Assembly: GCF_035594125.1 (NCBI RefSeq)
Contig: NC_087185.1
Span: 10,742,501 to 10,806,500 of the forward strand
DNA: 64,000 nt
Direction of reading: 5' to 3'
From: Scylla paramamosain
Taxonomy: Eukaryota; Arthropoda; Malacostraca; Decapoda; Portunidae
Within the stretch, counting starts at the first letter, position 1, and each line of letters begins with the position of its first letter. The position numbers and the translations under genes were made by a program. Of this stretch, positions 14,101 through 27,300 are shown piece by piece. The notes below the pieces were generated by a model, which did not search any database, was not told where the DNA came from, and saw only the letters and a list, made by a program, of their open reading frames with translations.

Positions 14101-15447
14101 CACTTAAAGGCAAGGTTTTGGTATAAATTGGTATTATTCCAATGTAATATGATTGCCCTTTTTTTTAGTGCTTTTATTGCCTATCACGCTCAAAAACACT
14201 TAAAAGACACTTTTCTGGTTATGTCATTTTTTTTCTCACATAAAGGTTGTTTCGCATGCAATTTGGGGTTTTGGTAACTAAGAATGTGAAAAGCACTCAA
14301 AATACACGCATTTAGTAAGGTTGTTCTGTTTTTCAATTAAGAGTGTTATTCATGAGTTTCAGCATTTTGGTATCTAGGAGCCTTCTCCATATACACGAGT
14401 TTTTGTGTTTTTTGCCTTTTGGTTCTTTTGAACTATGAAAAACTCATTATACACTTTTCTTGCAAAGTCCTTTTGTTTTCTAATATAGAGTGCTTTGCAT
14501 CAATTTTCGCGTTTTTTGTAGGTAACAAGCTCAAAAACACTCAAAATATACCTTTTTGGTAATGTTTTCTATTTTTTGATATTGGTTGGTTTGCATTCGT
14601 TTTAGCGTTTTTCTACGTATAACACAGAAAAAACACGTTTTCAGCAATTTTGTTTTGGATTCTCATATAGAGTGAGTTCCTTATTATTTATCGTTTTGGT
14701 GCCTAACATGCTGGAAAACACTCAAAAAACAGATTTCTGGTAAGGTCGTTTAATTTCCTCATATAGGAGGCTTTGGATGCACTTTAGGATTTGGTACATA
14801 ACTGTCCGAAAAAAAAACCTAAAATTAAATTTTTTGATAATTTTCTTTTATCATATAATAGCTCTGAATTTTCGTAGAATTTTGGTATCTCGGTACCTAT
14901 GAAGATAAATAACAAAAAAAATAAATCCTATTTTTTATTTTCTTACTTTTTTTTCTAAATAAAGAGTGTTATTTGTGGGATTTAGCTTTTTGGTACTTAA
15001 GGAACTTAAAAACACCTATAATACACATTTCTCGTTGTGTCCTTTCGTTTCGCAAACATAAGGTTCTTTGCATGTATTTAAGCGTTTTTATAGATAACAT
15101 GATGAAAAACACTCAAAATATATGTTTATGGTAATTTTATTCTGTTTCTCCATAAAAGGTGTTTTGCGTGCGTTTTAGCGTTTTGGTATGTAATGAGCTC
15201 AAAAACACTTAAAGGCAAGTTCTTGGTAAAAGTTGTTTTTATTTCCATGTAATGTGATTGCCCTGCTTTTTAGTGCTTTTTTGCCTAACACGCTCAAAAA
15301 CACTCAAAAGACACTTTTCTGTAATATCATTTTTTTTCCCACATAAAGCTAGTTTTGCATGGAATTTGGGGTTTTGGTAACTAAGAATGTGAAAAAAAAC
15401 TCAAAACACAGGCATTTAGTAAGGTTGTTCTATTTCTTAATTAAAAG
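11160..15447 (+). repeat. Satellite array, ~1.11-kb decamer units, regular
   Basis: Tandem decamer units in the same orientation, with J markers near 11,774, 12,878, 13,991 and 15,096 and a period of about 1.10 to 1.11 kb. The block is more regular than the flanking scrambled block. No gene is seen. It ends, for annotation purposes only, where its sequence begins to have a reverse-complement partner inside the window. The array itself continues without a break into the palindrome arm. Confidence 0.92.
12907..14019 (+). repeat. Reference decamer unit with monomer map (1,113 bp)
   Basis: A clean unit used here to define the monomers: A 12,907-13,002; B 13,003-13,097; C 13,098-13,194; D plus partial D' 13,195-13,340; E 13,341-13,439; F 13,440-13,525; G 13,526-13,620; H 13,621-13,715; X 13,716-13,801; A/T tract to about 13,840; I 13,841-13,922; J 13,923-14,019. 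Most monomers end in a version of AAAAACACTCAAAATACACG. By eye F resembles A, G resembles B, H resembles C, I resembles D and J resembles E. The strongest match is E and J, which share TTTCTCGTAATGTCCTTT and a following GTTTCCCAA. Removing the D' piece (about 50 bp) and X with its tract (about 125 bp) leaves about 940 bp, twice the 472-bp pentamer seen at 39.65-40.12 kb. Confidence 0.85.
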
Positions 15448-17487
15448 TGTTATTCATGAGTTTCAGCATTTTGGTATGTAAGAAGCTTTTCTAATACACA
15501 CATTTAGTAAGGTATTTCTGTTTCAAAATTAAAAGTGTTATTCATGAGTTTTAGCTTTTTGGTATGTAAGAAACTTCTTTATGCACAAGAGTTTTTTAGT
15601 TTTTTACTTTGTGGTTCTTGTCAAACTATAAAACACTCATACACGTTTCTCGTAATGTCCTTTTCTTGGCCAATATAAAGTGCATTCCATACTTTTTTGC
15701 ATTTTTTGTAGGTAACAAGCTCAAAAACACATCAAAATATATCTTTTTGATAATGTTATTCTATTTCTTCATATTGATTCGTTTACATCCGTTTTAGCGT
15801 TTTTTTACGATAATCACTGAAAAGACACGTTTTCAGTAATATTGTTGAAATTGTTGAAAAACACTCAAAAGACAGGTTTCTGGTAAAGTCGTGTAATTTC
15901 CCCATATAGGTGGATTTGCATGCACTTCAAGGTTTGTACATAACTCCGGAAAAAAGCTAAAATTATTTTTTGATAATGATTTTTTTTTATAAAATCTCAA
16001 TGAATTTCACCAGAATTTTGGCATCTCGGTACCTATGAAGATGAATAACAAAAAAAAAAAAAAAATTCTCTTTATACAGTGTTATTTGTGGGTTTTAGGT
16101 TTTTGGTACTTAAGGAACTTAAAAACACTAATAATACACAATTTTCGTAATGTTCTTTTTTATACACACATAGGGTTCTTTATATGTATTTAAGCGTTTT
16201 TATAGGTTACATGATCAAAAACAATCAAAATACATGTTTTTGGTAATGTTATTCTGTTTCTCCATAAAGGGTATTTTGCATGCGTTTTAGCGATTTGGTA
16301 TGTAAGGAGTTAAAAAACACTTAAAGTCAAGTTCTTCGTAAAAGTTGGTTTTATTTCCATGTAATGCTTCTTAGTGCTTTGTTGCATATCACGCTCAAAA
16401 ACACCATAAAAGACACTTTTTTCGTAATGTCATTTTTTCCCCACATGTAATTTGGCATTTTCGTAACTAAGAATGTAAAAAACACTCAAAAAGCACAATT
16501 TGGTAAGGTAGGTCTGTTTATCGATTAAAAGTGTTATACATGCATTTCATTATTTTGGTATGTAAGAAATATATACACGAGTTTTTTGCGTTTACTGCCA
16601 TGTGGTTCTTTTAAAACTATAAAATTCTCATTATACACGATTCTCGTAATGTCCTTTTGTTTCCTAATATAGAGTGCTTTACATCCATTTTTGCATTTTT
16701 TTGTAGGTAACAAGCTCAAAAACACTCAAAATATATCTTTTTGGTAATGTTATTCTATTTCCTAATATAGGTTTGTTTGCATCCGCTTTAGCGTTTTTCT
16801 ACGTAAAACACTGAAAAGACACGTTTTCAGTAATTTTGTTTTGGATTCACATATTCACTGACTTCCATATTATTTATCGTTTTGGTGCCTAACATGCTGA
16901 AAAACACTGAAAAGACAGGTTTCTGGTAAAGTAGTTTAACATCTCTATATAGGTTTGCATGCACTTTAGTGTCTGGTACATAACAATCCGAAAACAAAGC
17001 TATAATTAACTTTTTGTTCTTTTTTCCACATAAATTCCCTGAATTTTGGCAGAATTTTGGCATCTCGGATGAATAACAAAAAAATAAATCCCATTTTTTT
17101 ATTTTTTTTGTTTATTATTTTTTTTTTCTAAATAAAGAGTTTTATTTGTGGGGTTTTAGCTTTTAGGTACTGAAGGACCTTAAAAAACACTCATAATACA
17201 CGTTTCTTGTAATGTCCTTTCGTTTCCCAAACATAAGGTTCTTTGCATGTATTTAAGCGTTTTTATAGATAACATGATCAAAAACACTCAAAATACATGT
17301 ATTTGGTAATATTATTCTGTTTCTCCATAAAATGTATTTTACATGCGTTTTAGTGTTTTGGTTTGTAAGGAGCTCAAAAACACTTAAAAGCAAGTTCTTG
17401 GTAAAATCTGGTTTTATTCCCATGTAATGTGATTGCCCTTCCTTTTAGTGCTTTATTGCGTAACACGCTCAAAAACACTCAAAAGAC
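15448..17487 (+). repeat. Decamer satellite, outer left arm
   Basis: Decamer satellite units with J markers near 16,207 and 17,271. Around 15,470-15,560 a D monomer is broken and immediately repeated, with the sequence GAAGCTTTTCTAATACACAC at the join. The same joint appears in reverse at 63,941-63,965, so it predates the palindrome. The G monomer near 15,836 is the shortened type (GTAATATTGTTGAAATTGTTG). No gene is seen. Confidence 0.88.
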
Positions 17488-17962
17488 ATGCAAGGCCTCG
17501 CATATAAGGAAATTAAAGACCTTACCAGAAATCTTTCTTTTGAGTGTTTTTCAGCATGTTATGCACCAAAACGATAAATAATAAGGAACTCACTCTAGGT
17601 GGGAATCCAAAAGAAAATAACTGAAAACGTGTCTTTTCGGTGTTTTACGTAGAAAAACGCTAAAACTGATGCAAACCAACCAATATCAAGAAGCGGAAAA
17701 ACATTACAAAAAATGTATATTTTGAGTGTTTTTGAGCTTGTTACCTACAAAAAAACGCAAAAATTGATACAAAGCACTCTATATTGGAAAACAACGGGAC
17801 ATTGCGGGAAAATTGTATAATGAATGTTTTATAGTTCAAAAAAACCACAAGGCAAAAAACGCAAAAACTCGTGTATATGGAGAAGTTTCCTTGATACCAA
17901 AATGCTGAAATTCATGAATAACACTCTTAATTGAGAAACAGAACAACCTTACTAAATGCGTG
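17488..17962 (-). repeat. Inverted satellite segment inside the left arm
   Basis: Monomer direction flips for about 475 bp. The segment reads, in reverse complement, H (partial), G, F, E, D' and D, beginning at CATGCAAGGCCTCGCATATA and ending at ACTAAATGCGTG. On either side the satellite is in the forward direction: B monomer up to 17,487 and the end of an A monomer from 17,963 (TCAAAAACACTAAAAGGCAAG). The same block with the same joints sits at 61,482-61,960 in the right arm, so the inversion arose before the arms were duplicated. Confidence 0.88.
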
Positions 17963-19383
17963 TCAAAAACACTAAAAGGCAAGTTCTTCGTAAAAGTTGG
18001 TTTTATTCTCATGTAATGTGATTGCCCTGCTTTTTAGTGCTTTATTGCCTAACACGCTCAAAAACACTCAAAGACACTTTTGTGGTAATGTCATTTTTTT
18101 CCATATAAAGATAGTTTCGCATGGAATTTGGAGTTTTGGTAACTAAGAATGTAAAAAAACACTCAAAATACACGCATTTATTAAGGTTGCTCTGTTTCTT
18201 GATTAAGAGTGTTATTCGTGAGTTTCAGTATTTTGGTATCTAAAAACTTCTCCACACAGACGAGTTTTTGCGTTTTTTGCCTTGTGATTCTGGTGAAACT
18301 ATAAAACACTCATTATACACGTTTCTCGTTATGTCCTTTTTTTTCTCTCCTAGTATACAGTGCTTTGCATGAATTTTTGCGTTTTTTTATGTAACAAGCT
18401 TAAAAACACACAAAATATACTTTTCTGGTAATGTTATTATTCTCTTTTTTCATATTGTTTGGTTTGCATCGGTTTTAGCATTTTTTTTACGTAAATCTTT
18501 TAAAAGACACGTTTTCAGTAATTTTGTTTTGGATTTCCATATAGAGTGATTTTCATATTATCTCTCGTTGGTATGGTGCCTAACATGCGGAAAAACACTG
18601 AAAAGACAGGTTTCTTGTAAAGTGGTTAAATTTTCCCAAATAGGTGACTTTGCATACATTTTATGGTTTGGTACATAACTCCGAAGAAAAGGTAAAATTA
18701 ACTTTTTCGATAATGTTCTTTTTTCCATATAATTTCGCTGAATTTTGGCAGAATTTTGGCATCTTGGTACCTCTGAACATCAATAAGAAAAAAATAAAAA
18801 TGCCATTTTTTTATTTATTTATTTATTTTTCTCTATAAAGAGTGTTATTTGTAGGTTTTAACGTTTTGGTACTTAAGAAACTTAAAAAAACATTCATAAT
18901 ACACATTTCTCGTAATGTCCTTTCGTTTCCCAAATATAGGGATCTTTGCATGTATTTAAGCGTTTTTATAGGTAACATGATAAAAAAAACACTCAAAAAC
19001 ACTTGTTTTTGGTAATGTTATTCTGCTTCTCCCTAAAGGAGTGTTTTGCATGCGTTTTAGTGATTTGGTATGTAAGGAGCTGAAAAACACTTCAAGGCAA
19101 GTTCTTGGTAAAAGTTGGTTTTATTAAATTTGTAATATGATTGCCCTGCTTTTTAGTGCTTTATTGCCTAACACGCTCAAAAACACTCAAAAGACACTTC
19201 TGGTAATGTCATTTTTTTTTCCCACATAAAGCTAGTTTCGCATGCTATTTGGGGTTTTGCTAACTAAGAATGTGAAAAAAAAACACTCAAAATACACGCA
19301 TTTGGTAATGTTGTTCTGTTTCACAATTAAGACTGTTATTCATGAGTTTCAGCATTTTGATATCTAAGAAACTTCTTTATATA
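17963..19383 (+). repeat. Decamer satellite between the inversion and the AT-rich filler
   Basis: Forward-orientation satellite with a J marker near 18,974. It contains B to J and then A to D monomers. It pairs with about 60,070-61,481 of the right arm. No gene is seen. Confidence 0.85.
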
Positions 19384-19456
19384 TTTTTAATATTATTTAA
19401 TATAAATAATTTAATATTTTAATATTTTTATATATTTTATATTTTATATATTTAAG
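19384..19456. other. AT-only filler at a left-arm insertion joint
   Basis: About 70 bp of nearly pure A and T (TTTAATATTATTTAATATAA and similar) interrupts a D monomer between TATCTAAGAAACTTCTTTATATA and a second D monomer piece. No equivalent is seen at the paired position near 60,070 in the right arm, where the D monomer is continuous. It looks like filler DNA at a recombination joint. It has several short self-complementary AATATT/TATATA elements and could extrude structure. Confidence 0.75.
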
Positions 19457-20510
19457 GCTTTTTGGTATTTAAGAAACTTCTTTATGCACACGAGTTTTTG
19501 AATTTTTTACTTTGTGGTTCTTGTCAAACTATAAAACACTCATACACGTTTCTCGTAATGTCCTTTTCTTGCCAATATATAGTGCATTCCATCCTTTTTT
19601 TGCATTTTTTGTAGGTAACAAGCTCAAAAACACATCAAAATATATCTTTTTGATAATGTTATTCTATTTCTTCATATTGGTTGGTTTACATCCGTTTTAG
19701 CGTTTTTCTACGTTAATCACTGAAAAGACACGTTTTCAGTAATATTGTTGAAATTGTTGAAAAACACTCAAAAGACAGGTTTCTGGTAAAGTCGTGTAAT
19801 TTCCCCATATAGGTGGATTTGCATGCACTTCAAGGTTTGTACATAACTCCGGAAAAAAGCTAAAATTATTTTTTATAATGATTTTTTTTATAAAATCTCC
19901 ATGAATTTCGCCAGAATTTTGGCATCTCGGTACCTATGAAGATGAATAACAAAAAAAAAAAAAAAAAAATTCTCTCTATAAAGAGTGTTATTTGTGGGTT
20001 TTAGATTTTTGGTATTTAAGGAACTTAAAAACACTCATAATACACAATTTTCGTAATGTCTTTTTTTTATACACGCATAGGGTTCTTTATATGTATTTAA
20101 GCGTTTTTATAGGTTATATGATCAAAAACAATCAAAATACATGTTTTTGGTAATGTTATTCTGTTTCTCCATAAAAGGTGTTTTGCATGCGTTTTAGCGA
20201 TTTAGTATGTAAGGAGCTGAAAAACACTTCAAAGCAAGTTCTTGGTAAAAGTTGGTTTTATTCCAATGTAATATGATTGCCCTGCTTTTTAGTGCTTTAT
20301 TGCCTAACAAGCTCAAAAACACTCAAAAGACACTTCTGGTAATGTCATTTTTTTCCCACATCAAGCTAGTTTCGCATGCTATTTAGGGTTTTGCTAACTA
20401 AGAATGTGAAAAAAAAAACACTCAAAATACACGCATTTGGTAATGTTGTTCTGTTTCTCAATTAAGACTGTTATTCATGAGTTTCAGCATTTTAATATCT
20501 AAGAAACTTC
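19457..20510 (+). repeat. Left-arm-only extra satellite unit
   Basis: The first part (about 19,457-20,210) is nearly identical to 15,560-16,300 at an offset of about 3.9 kb, including the rare variants TTTTTTACTTTGTGGTTC, TTGTCAAACTATAAAACACT and the shortened G monomer. The second part (about 20,211-20,510) repeats 19,078-19,383 of the neighbouring unit. The right arm has only one copy of this neighbourhood (60,070-60,430), so the extra unit, with the filler at 19,384, was gained on the left or lost on the right after the palindrome formed. It explains most of the length difference between the arms. Confidence 0.75.
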
Positions 20511-21340
20511 TTTTTATACACTAGTTTTTGCGTTTTTCACCTTGTGGTTCTTGTGAACGACAAGTTCTTTTGCCCGAAATAAATAAGACACTCATTATAC
20601 ACGTTTCTCGTAATGACCTTTTCTTTCCAAATAGGGACTGTTTTCCATCCATTTTCGCGGTTTTTTTTTTTTTGTAGGTAACAAGCTCAAAAACACTCAA
20701 AATATACCTTTTTGGTAATATTATTCTATTTCTTCATATTGGTTGGTTTGCATCCGTTTAAGCGTTTTTCTATGTAAAACATCGAAAAGACACGTTTCCA
20801 GTAATTTTGTTTTCGATTCCAAAAGAATATTGCCAGAATTTTAGCATCTTAGTACCTATGAAGATGAATAACAGAAAAAAAAATTTATTTTATTATTTTT
20901 TTCTCTATAAAGAGTGTTATTTAATGGTTTTAGCTTTTTGGGTACTTAACGAACTTAAAAACACTCAAAATGCACGTTTCTCGTAATGTCCTTTCGTTTC
21001 CCCAACATAAGGTTCTTTGCATGCATTTAAGCGTTCTTATAAATAACATGATCAAAAACACTCAAAATACATGTTTTTGGTAATGTTACTCTATTTCTCC
21101 ATAAAGGGTGTTTTGCATGCGTTTTAGCGTTTTGGTATGTAAGGAGTTAAAAACACTTAAAGGCAAGTTCTTCGTAAAAGTTGGTTTTATTCGTATATAA
21201 TGTGATTATTCTGGTTTTTAGTGCTTTGTTGCATATCACGGTCAAAAACACTTAAAAGACACTTTTCTGATAATGTCATTTTTTTTCCCACATAAAGCTA
21301 GTTTCGCATATAATTTTGGATTTTCGTAACTAAGAATGTG
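20511..21340 (+). repeat. Decamer satellite with a G-to-X deletion
   Basis: Forward satellite linking the extra unit to the first 8-kb block, J marker near 21,044. At 20,815-20,840 the G monomer jumps to the middle of X (GATTCCAAAAGAATATTGCC), removing most of G and all of H. The right arm shows the same joint near 59,780, and a related joint occurs at 10,665. No gene is seen. Confidence 0.82.
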
Positions 21341-24300
21341 AAAAACACTCAAAATACACACATTTCGTAAGGTAGTTCTGTTTCTCAATTAAAAGTGTTA
21401 TTCATGAGTTTTAGCATTTTGGTATGTAAGAAACTTTTCTATATACACGAGTTTTTGCGTTTTTTGTCTTGTGGTTCTTGTGAAACTATAAAACAATCAT
21501 TATACACGTTTCTCTAAATCTCCTTTTGCTTCCCAATATACAGTGCTTTTACATCCATTTTCGCGTTTTTTTGTAGGTAAAAAGCTCAAAAACACTTTTT
21601 GCTAATGTTATTCTATTTCTTCACATTCGTTGCTTTGCATCTGTTTTAGCGTTTTTTCTACCTAAAACACTGAAAACACACGTTTTCAGTAATTCACATA
21701 TTAACTGACTTCCATATTATTTATCGGTTTGGTGCCTAACATGCAGAAAAACACTGAAAACACAGGTTTCTGGTAAAGACGTTTAATTTCCTCATATAGG
21801 TCGCTTTGCATGCAGTTTAGGGTTTGGTAAATAACAATCCGAAAAAAAAAGCTATAATTAACTTTTTTGATAATATTCTTTTTTCCACATAAATTCCTTG
21901 AATGTTGGCAGAATTTTGGCATCTCGGTACTCATAAAAATCAATACAAAAAAAATGCTATTTTTTTTATTTATTTATTTATTTTTCTCTTAAAAGAGTGT
22001 TATTTCTGGGTTTTAACGTTTTGGTACTTAAGGAACTTAAAAACGGTCATAATACTCGTTTCTCGTAAAGTCCTTTCGTTTCCCAAAGATAAGTTCTTTG
22101 CATGTATTTGAGCGTTTTTATAGGTAACATGATCAAAAACACTTAAAACACATGTTTTTTGTAATGTTTTTCTGCTTCTCCATAAAGGAGTATTTTGCAT
22201 GCGTTTTAGCGTTTTGGTATGTAAGGAGCTCAAAAACACATAATGGCAAGTTCTTGGTCAAAGCTGGTTTTATTCCCATATAATGTGATTGCCCTGCTTT
22301 TTAGTGTTTTATTGCCTAACACGCTCAAAAACACTCAAAAGACACTTCTGGTAATGTCATTTTTTTCCCACATAAAGCTAGTTTCGCATGCTATTTAGGA
22401 TTTTGCTAACTAAGAATGTAAAAAACACTGAAAATACACGCTTTTGGTAAGGTTGTTCTGTTTTTCAATTAAGATTGTTTTTCATAATTTTCAGCATTTT
22501 GGTATCTAAGAAACTTTTTTATATACACGAGTTTTTGCGTTTTTTGCTTTCTGGTACTTGTGAACCACAAGTTCTTTTGCTCGAAAATAATAAGACACTC
22601 ATTATACACGTTTCTCGTAATGTCCTCTTGTTTCCCAAAAGGCAGTGCTTTGCATCCATTTTCACCTTTTTTGTAGGGAACAAGCTCAAAAACACTCAAA
22701 ATATATCTTTTTGGTAATGTTATTCTATTTTTTTTCATATTGGTTGGTTTGCATCTGTTTTAGCGTTTTTCTACGTAAAACACCGAAAAGACACGTTTTC
22801 AGTAATTTTGTTTTGGATTCCCATATAGAGTTACTTCCATGTTATTTATCGTTTCGGTGCCTAATATGCTGAAAAACACTCATAAGACAGTTTTCTAGCA
22901 AAGACGTTTGATTTCCCTATATAGGTGGTTTGGATGCACTTTAGGGTTTGCTACATAACAGTCGAAAAAAAATTTTAATATTAAATTAACTTTTTTGATA
23001 ATGTTCTTATTTCACAAAATTTCATGAATTTTGGCCGAATTTTGGCATCTCTGTACCTGTGAAGATGAATAAGAAAGAAAAAAAAAATATCGTATTTTTT
23101 TTTTTCTCATTAGAGAGTTATTTATGGCTTTTAGCTTTTTGGTACTTAATGAATTTAAAAACACTCATAATACACGTTTCTCGTAATGTCCTTTCGTTTC
23201 CCATAAATAGGGTTCTTAGCATGTATTTAAGCGTTTCATTGGTAACATGATCAAAAACACTCAAAATACACGTTTTTGGTAATGTTATTCTATTTCTCCA
23301 TAAAGTGTGTTTTGCATGTATTTCAGCGTTTTGTTATATAAGGAGCTCAAAAACACTTAAAGGTAAGTTCTTGGTAAACATTGGTTTTATTACCATGTAA
23401 TGTGATTGTTCTTCTTTTTAGTGCTTTACTGCCTATCACGCTCAAAAACACTCAATAGACACTTTTTTGAAAATGTCATTTTTTTTACCACATAAAGCTG
23501 GTTTAGCAATCAATTTGGGTTTGGGAAACTAAGAATATGAAAAGCATTCAAAATACACGCATTTAGTAAGGTTGTTCTGTTTCTCAATTAAGAGTGTTAT
23601 TCATGAGTTTCAGCATTTTGGTATCTAGGAAACTTCTCCATATACACGAGTTTTTGCGTTTTTTGCCTCGTGGTTCTTTTGAACTATAAAACACTCATTA
23701 TACACTTTTTCTCGCAATGTCCCTTTCTTTCCCATTATAGAGTGCTTTGCATCAATTTTCGCGTTTTTTTAAGGTAACAAGCTCAAAAACACTCAAAATG
23801 TACCTTTTTGTAATGTTTTTCTATTTCTTGATATTGGTTCGTTTGCATTCGTTTTAGCGTTTTTCTACGTAAAATACTGAGAAGACACATTTTACATAAT
23901 TATGTTTTGGATTCCCATATTGAGTGAGTTCATTATTATTTATCGTTTTGGTGCCTAACATGCTGAAAAACACTCAAAAGACAGATTTCTGGTAAAGTCA
24001 TTCAATTTCCTCATATAGGAGGCTTTGCATGCTCTTTAGGGTTTGGTACATAGGTCCATAAAAAAGCTAAAATGAATTTTTTTGGTAATATTCTTTTATC
24101 ATATGAATTTTCTTATTTATTTTATTTATTTATTTATTTATTTACTAAATAAAGAGTGTTATTTGTGGGTTTTAGCTTTTTGGTACTTAAGGAACTTAAA
24201 AACACTCATAATACACGTTTCTCGTAATGTCCTTTCGTTTCCCAAACATAAGGTTGTTTCTATGTATTTAAGCATTTTTATACATAACATGATCAAAAAC

Positions 24301-27300
24301 ACTCAAAATACATGTTTTTGGTAATGTTATTCTGTTTTTCCATAAAGTGTGTTTTCCAGGCGTTTTAGCGTTTTTGTATATAAGGAGCTCAAAAACACTT
24401 AAGGCAAGTTCTTTGTAAAAAATGGTTTTACTCGAATTTAATGTGATTCCCCTGCTTTTTAGTGCTTTATATCCTATCACGCTCAAAAACACTCAAAAGA
24501 CACTTTTCTGGTAATGTCATTTTTTCCCACATAAATCTGGTTTCGCATGCAATTTTGGGTTTTGGTAACTAAGAACGTAAAAAGCTCTCAAAATACACGC
24601 ATTTAGTAAGGTTGTTCTGTTTCACAATTAAGAGTGTTATTCATGAGTTTTAGCATTTTGGTATCTAAGAAACTTATCCATATATACGAGTTTTAGCTTT
24701 TTTTGCTTTGTGGTTCTTGTAAAACCATGAAACACTCATTATACACGTTTCTCGTAATGTCCTTTTCTTTCCCAATATCAAGTGCTTTGCATCCATTTTC
24801 GCGTTTTTTGTGGTTAACAGGCTCAAAAACACTCAAAATATACCTTTTTGTTAATGTTATTCCATTTCTCCATATTGGTTGGTTTACATCTGTTTTACCG
24901 TTTTTCTATGTAAAACACGGAAAAGATACGTTTTCAGTTATTTTGTTTTGCATTCCCATATTGAGTGACTTCCATATTATTTATCCTTTTGATGCCTAAC
25001 ATGCTAAAAAAAAAAACACTCAAAAGAGATGTTACTGGTAAAGTCGTGTAATTTCCCCATGCATGCACTTTAGGGTTTTATACATAACTCCTAAAAAAAG
25101 CTGAAATTAACTTTTTTGATAATGTTGTTTTTTCCACATAATTTCCCTGAGTTTTTCCAGACTTTCGGCATCTCAGTCCCCATGAATATGAATAACAAAA
25201 AAAAAAAGAAATTGGTATTTTTTTTTATTTATTTATTTATTTTTACGCTTCTCGTAATGTTTATTTTCGTTTCTGAAACATGTATTTAAGTGTTTTTATA
25301 GGAAACATGATCAAAAACACTGAAAATACGTGTTTTTGGTAATGTTATTCTGTTTCTCCATAAAAGGATGTTTTTCATGCGTTTTAGCGTTTTTTATGTA
25401 AGGAGCTCAATAAATCTTAAAGGGAAGTTCTTGGTAAAAATTAGTTTTATCGCTATGTAATGTGATTGCCCTGCTTTTTAGTGCTTCATTTCCTAACACA
25501 CTCAAAAACACTTAAAAAAACTTTTTTATGTTAATGTCATTTTTTTCTCACATTTTTTTCCCACAATATTTCGCATGCAATTTGGGGTTTTGGTAACTAA
25601 GAATGTGAAAAATACCAAAAAATACACTCATTTGGTAAGGTTTTTCATTTTTTTTATTCTTCGTAAAATTTGGATTTATTCCAATGTAATGTGATTGTTC
25701 TGCTTTTTAGTGCTTTGTTGCATATAACGCTGAAAAACACTCAAAAGACACTTTTCTGGTAATTACATTTATTTCCCACATAAAGCTAGTTTCGCATGTA
25801 ATTTGGGATTTTCGTAACTAAGAATGTGAAAAACACTCAAAATACACACATTTTATAAAGTAATTCTGTTTCTCAATTCAAAGGGTTATTTATGAGTTTC
25901 ATCATTTAAGTATCAAAGAAACTTTTATAGGTACACCAGATTTTGCGTTTTTTGCCTTTTGGTTCTTGTGGAACTATAAAACACTCATTAAACACGTTTC
26001 TCAGAATGTCTTTTTGTTTTGCAAAACTTTGCATCCATTTTTGCATTTTTTTTTTAGGTAACGAGCTCAAAAACATTCAAAATATACATTTTTGGTAATG
26101 TTATTCTATTTCTTCATATTGGTTGGTTTGCATCCTTTTTAGCGTTTTTCTACGTAAAACACTGAAAAGATACGTTTTCAGTAATTTTGTTTTGGATTCC
26201 CATATTGAGTGACTTCCATGGTATTATCGTTTTGGTGCCTAACATACTGAAAAACACTCAAAAGTAAGGTTTCTCGTAAAGTCGTTTAATTTCGTCATGT
26301 AGGTGGCTTTGCATTCACTTTAGAGTTCGGTACATAACATTCCGAAAAAAAAGGTAAAATTATTTTTTTTATAATATTCTTTTATCACATAATTGGCCTG
26401 AATTTTCTCAGAATTTTGGCATCTCGGTACCTATGAAGATGAAAAAGAAAACAAAACAAAAAAAAATTGCCGTTTCTTTATATATTTATTTATTTTTTCT
26501 TTATAAAGAGTGTTATTTGTGGGTTTTAGTGTTTTGGTTCTTAAGGAACTTAAAAACACTCATAATACACGTTTCTCGTAATGTCCTCTCGTTCCCCAAA
26601 CATAGGGTTCTTTGTATGTATTTTCGCGTTTTTATAGGTAGCATGATCAAAAACACTAAAAACACATGTTTTTGGTAATGTTATTCTAATTCTCCATAAA
26701 GGGTGTTTTACATTCGTTTTAGCGTTTTGATATGTAAGGAGCTCAAAAAACCTTAAAGGTAAAAGTTGGTTTCATTCCCATGTAATGTTATTGCTCTGCT
26801 TTTTAGTGCTTTATTCCCTAACACGCTCAGAAACACCCAAAGTCACTTTTCTGGTAATGTCATTTCTTACCAACATAAAGCTAGTTTTGCATGCAATTTG
26901 GGGTTTTGGTAAATAAGAATGTGAAAAACACTCAAAATACACGCATTTCGTAAGGTTGTTATGTTTCTCATTTAGGAGTGTTATTCATGAGTACCAGCGT
27001 TTTGGTAACTAAGAAACTTCTCCATATACACGAGTTTTTGCGTTTTTTGCCTTGTGGTTCTTGTAAAACTATAAAACACTCATTATTCACGTTTCTCGTA
27101 ATGTCCTTTTTGTTTCCCAATATACAGTGCTTTGCATCTTTTTTCGCGTTTTTTGTAGGTAACAAGATTAAAAACACTCAAAATATACCTTTTTGGAAAT
27201 ATTCTACTTCTTCATATCTGTTGGTTTGCATCTGTTTAGCGTTTTTCTACCTAAAACACAGAAAAGACACGTTTTCAGTATTTTGTTTTGGATTCTCATA

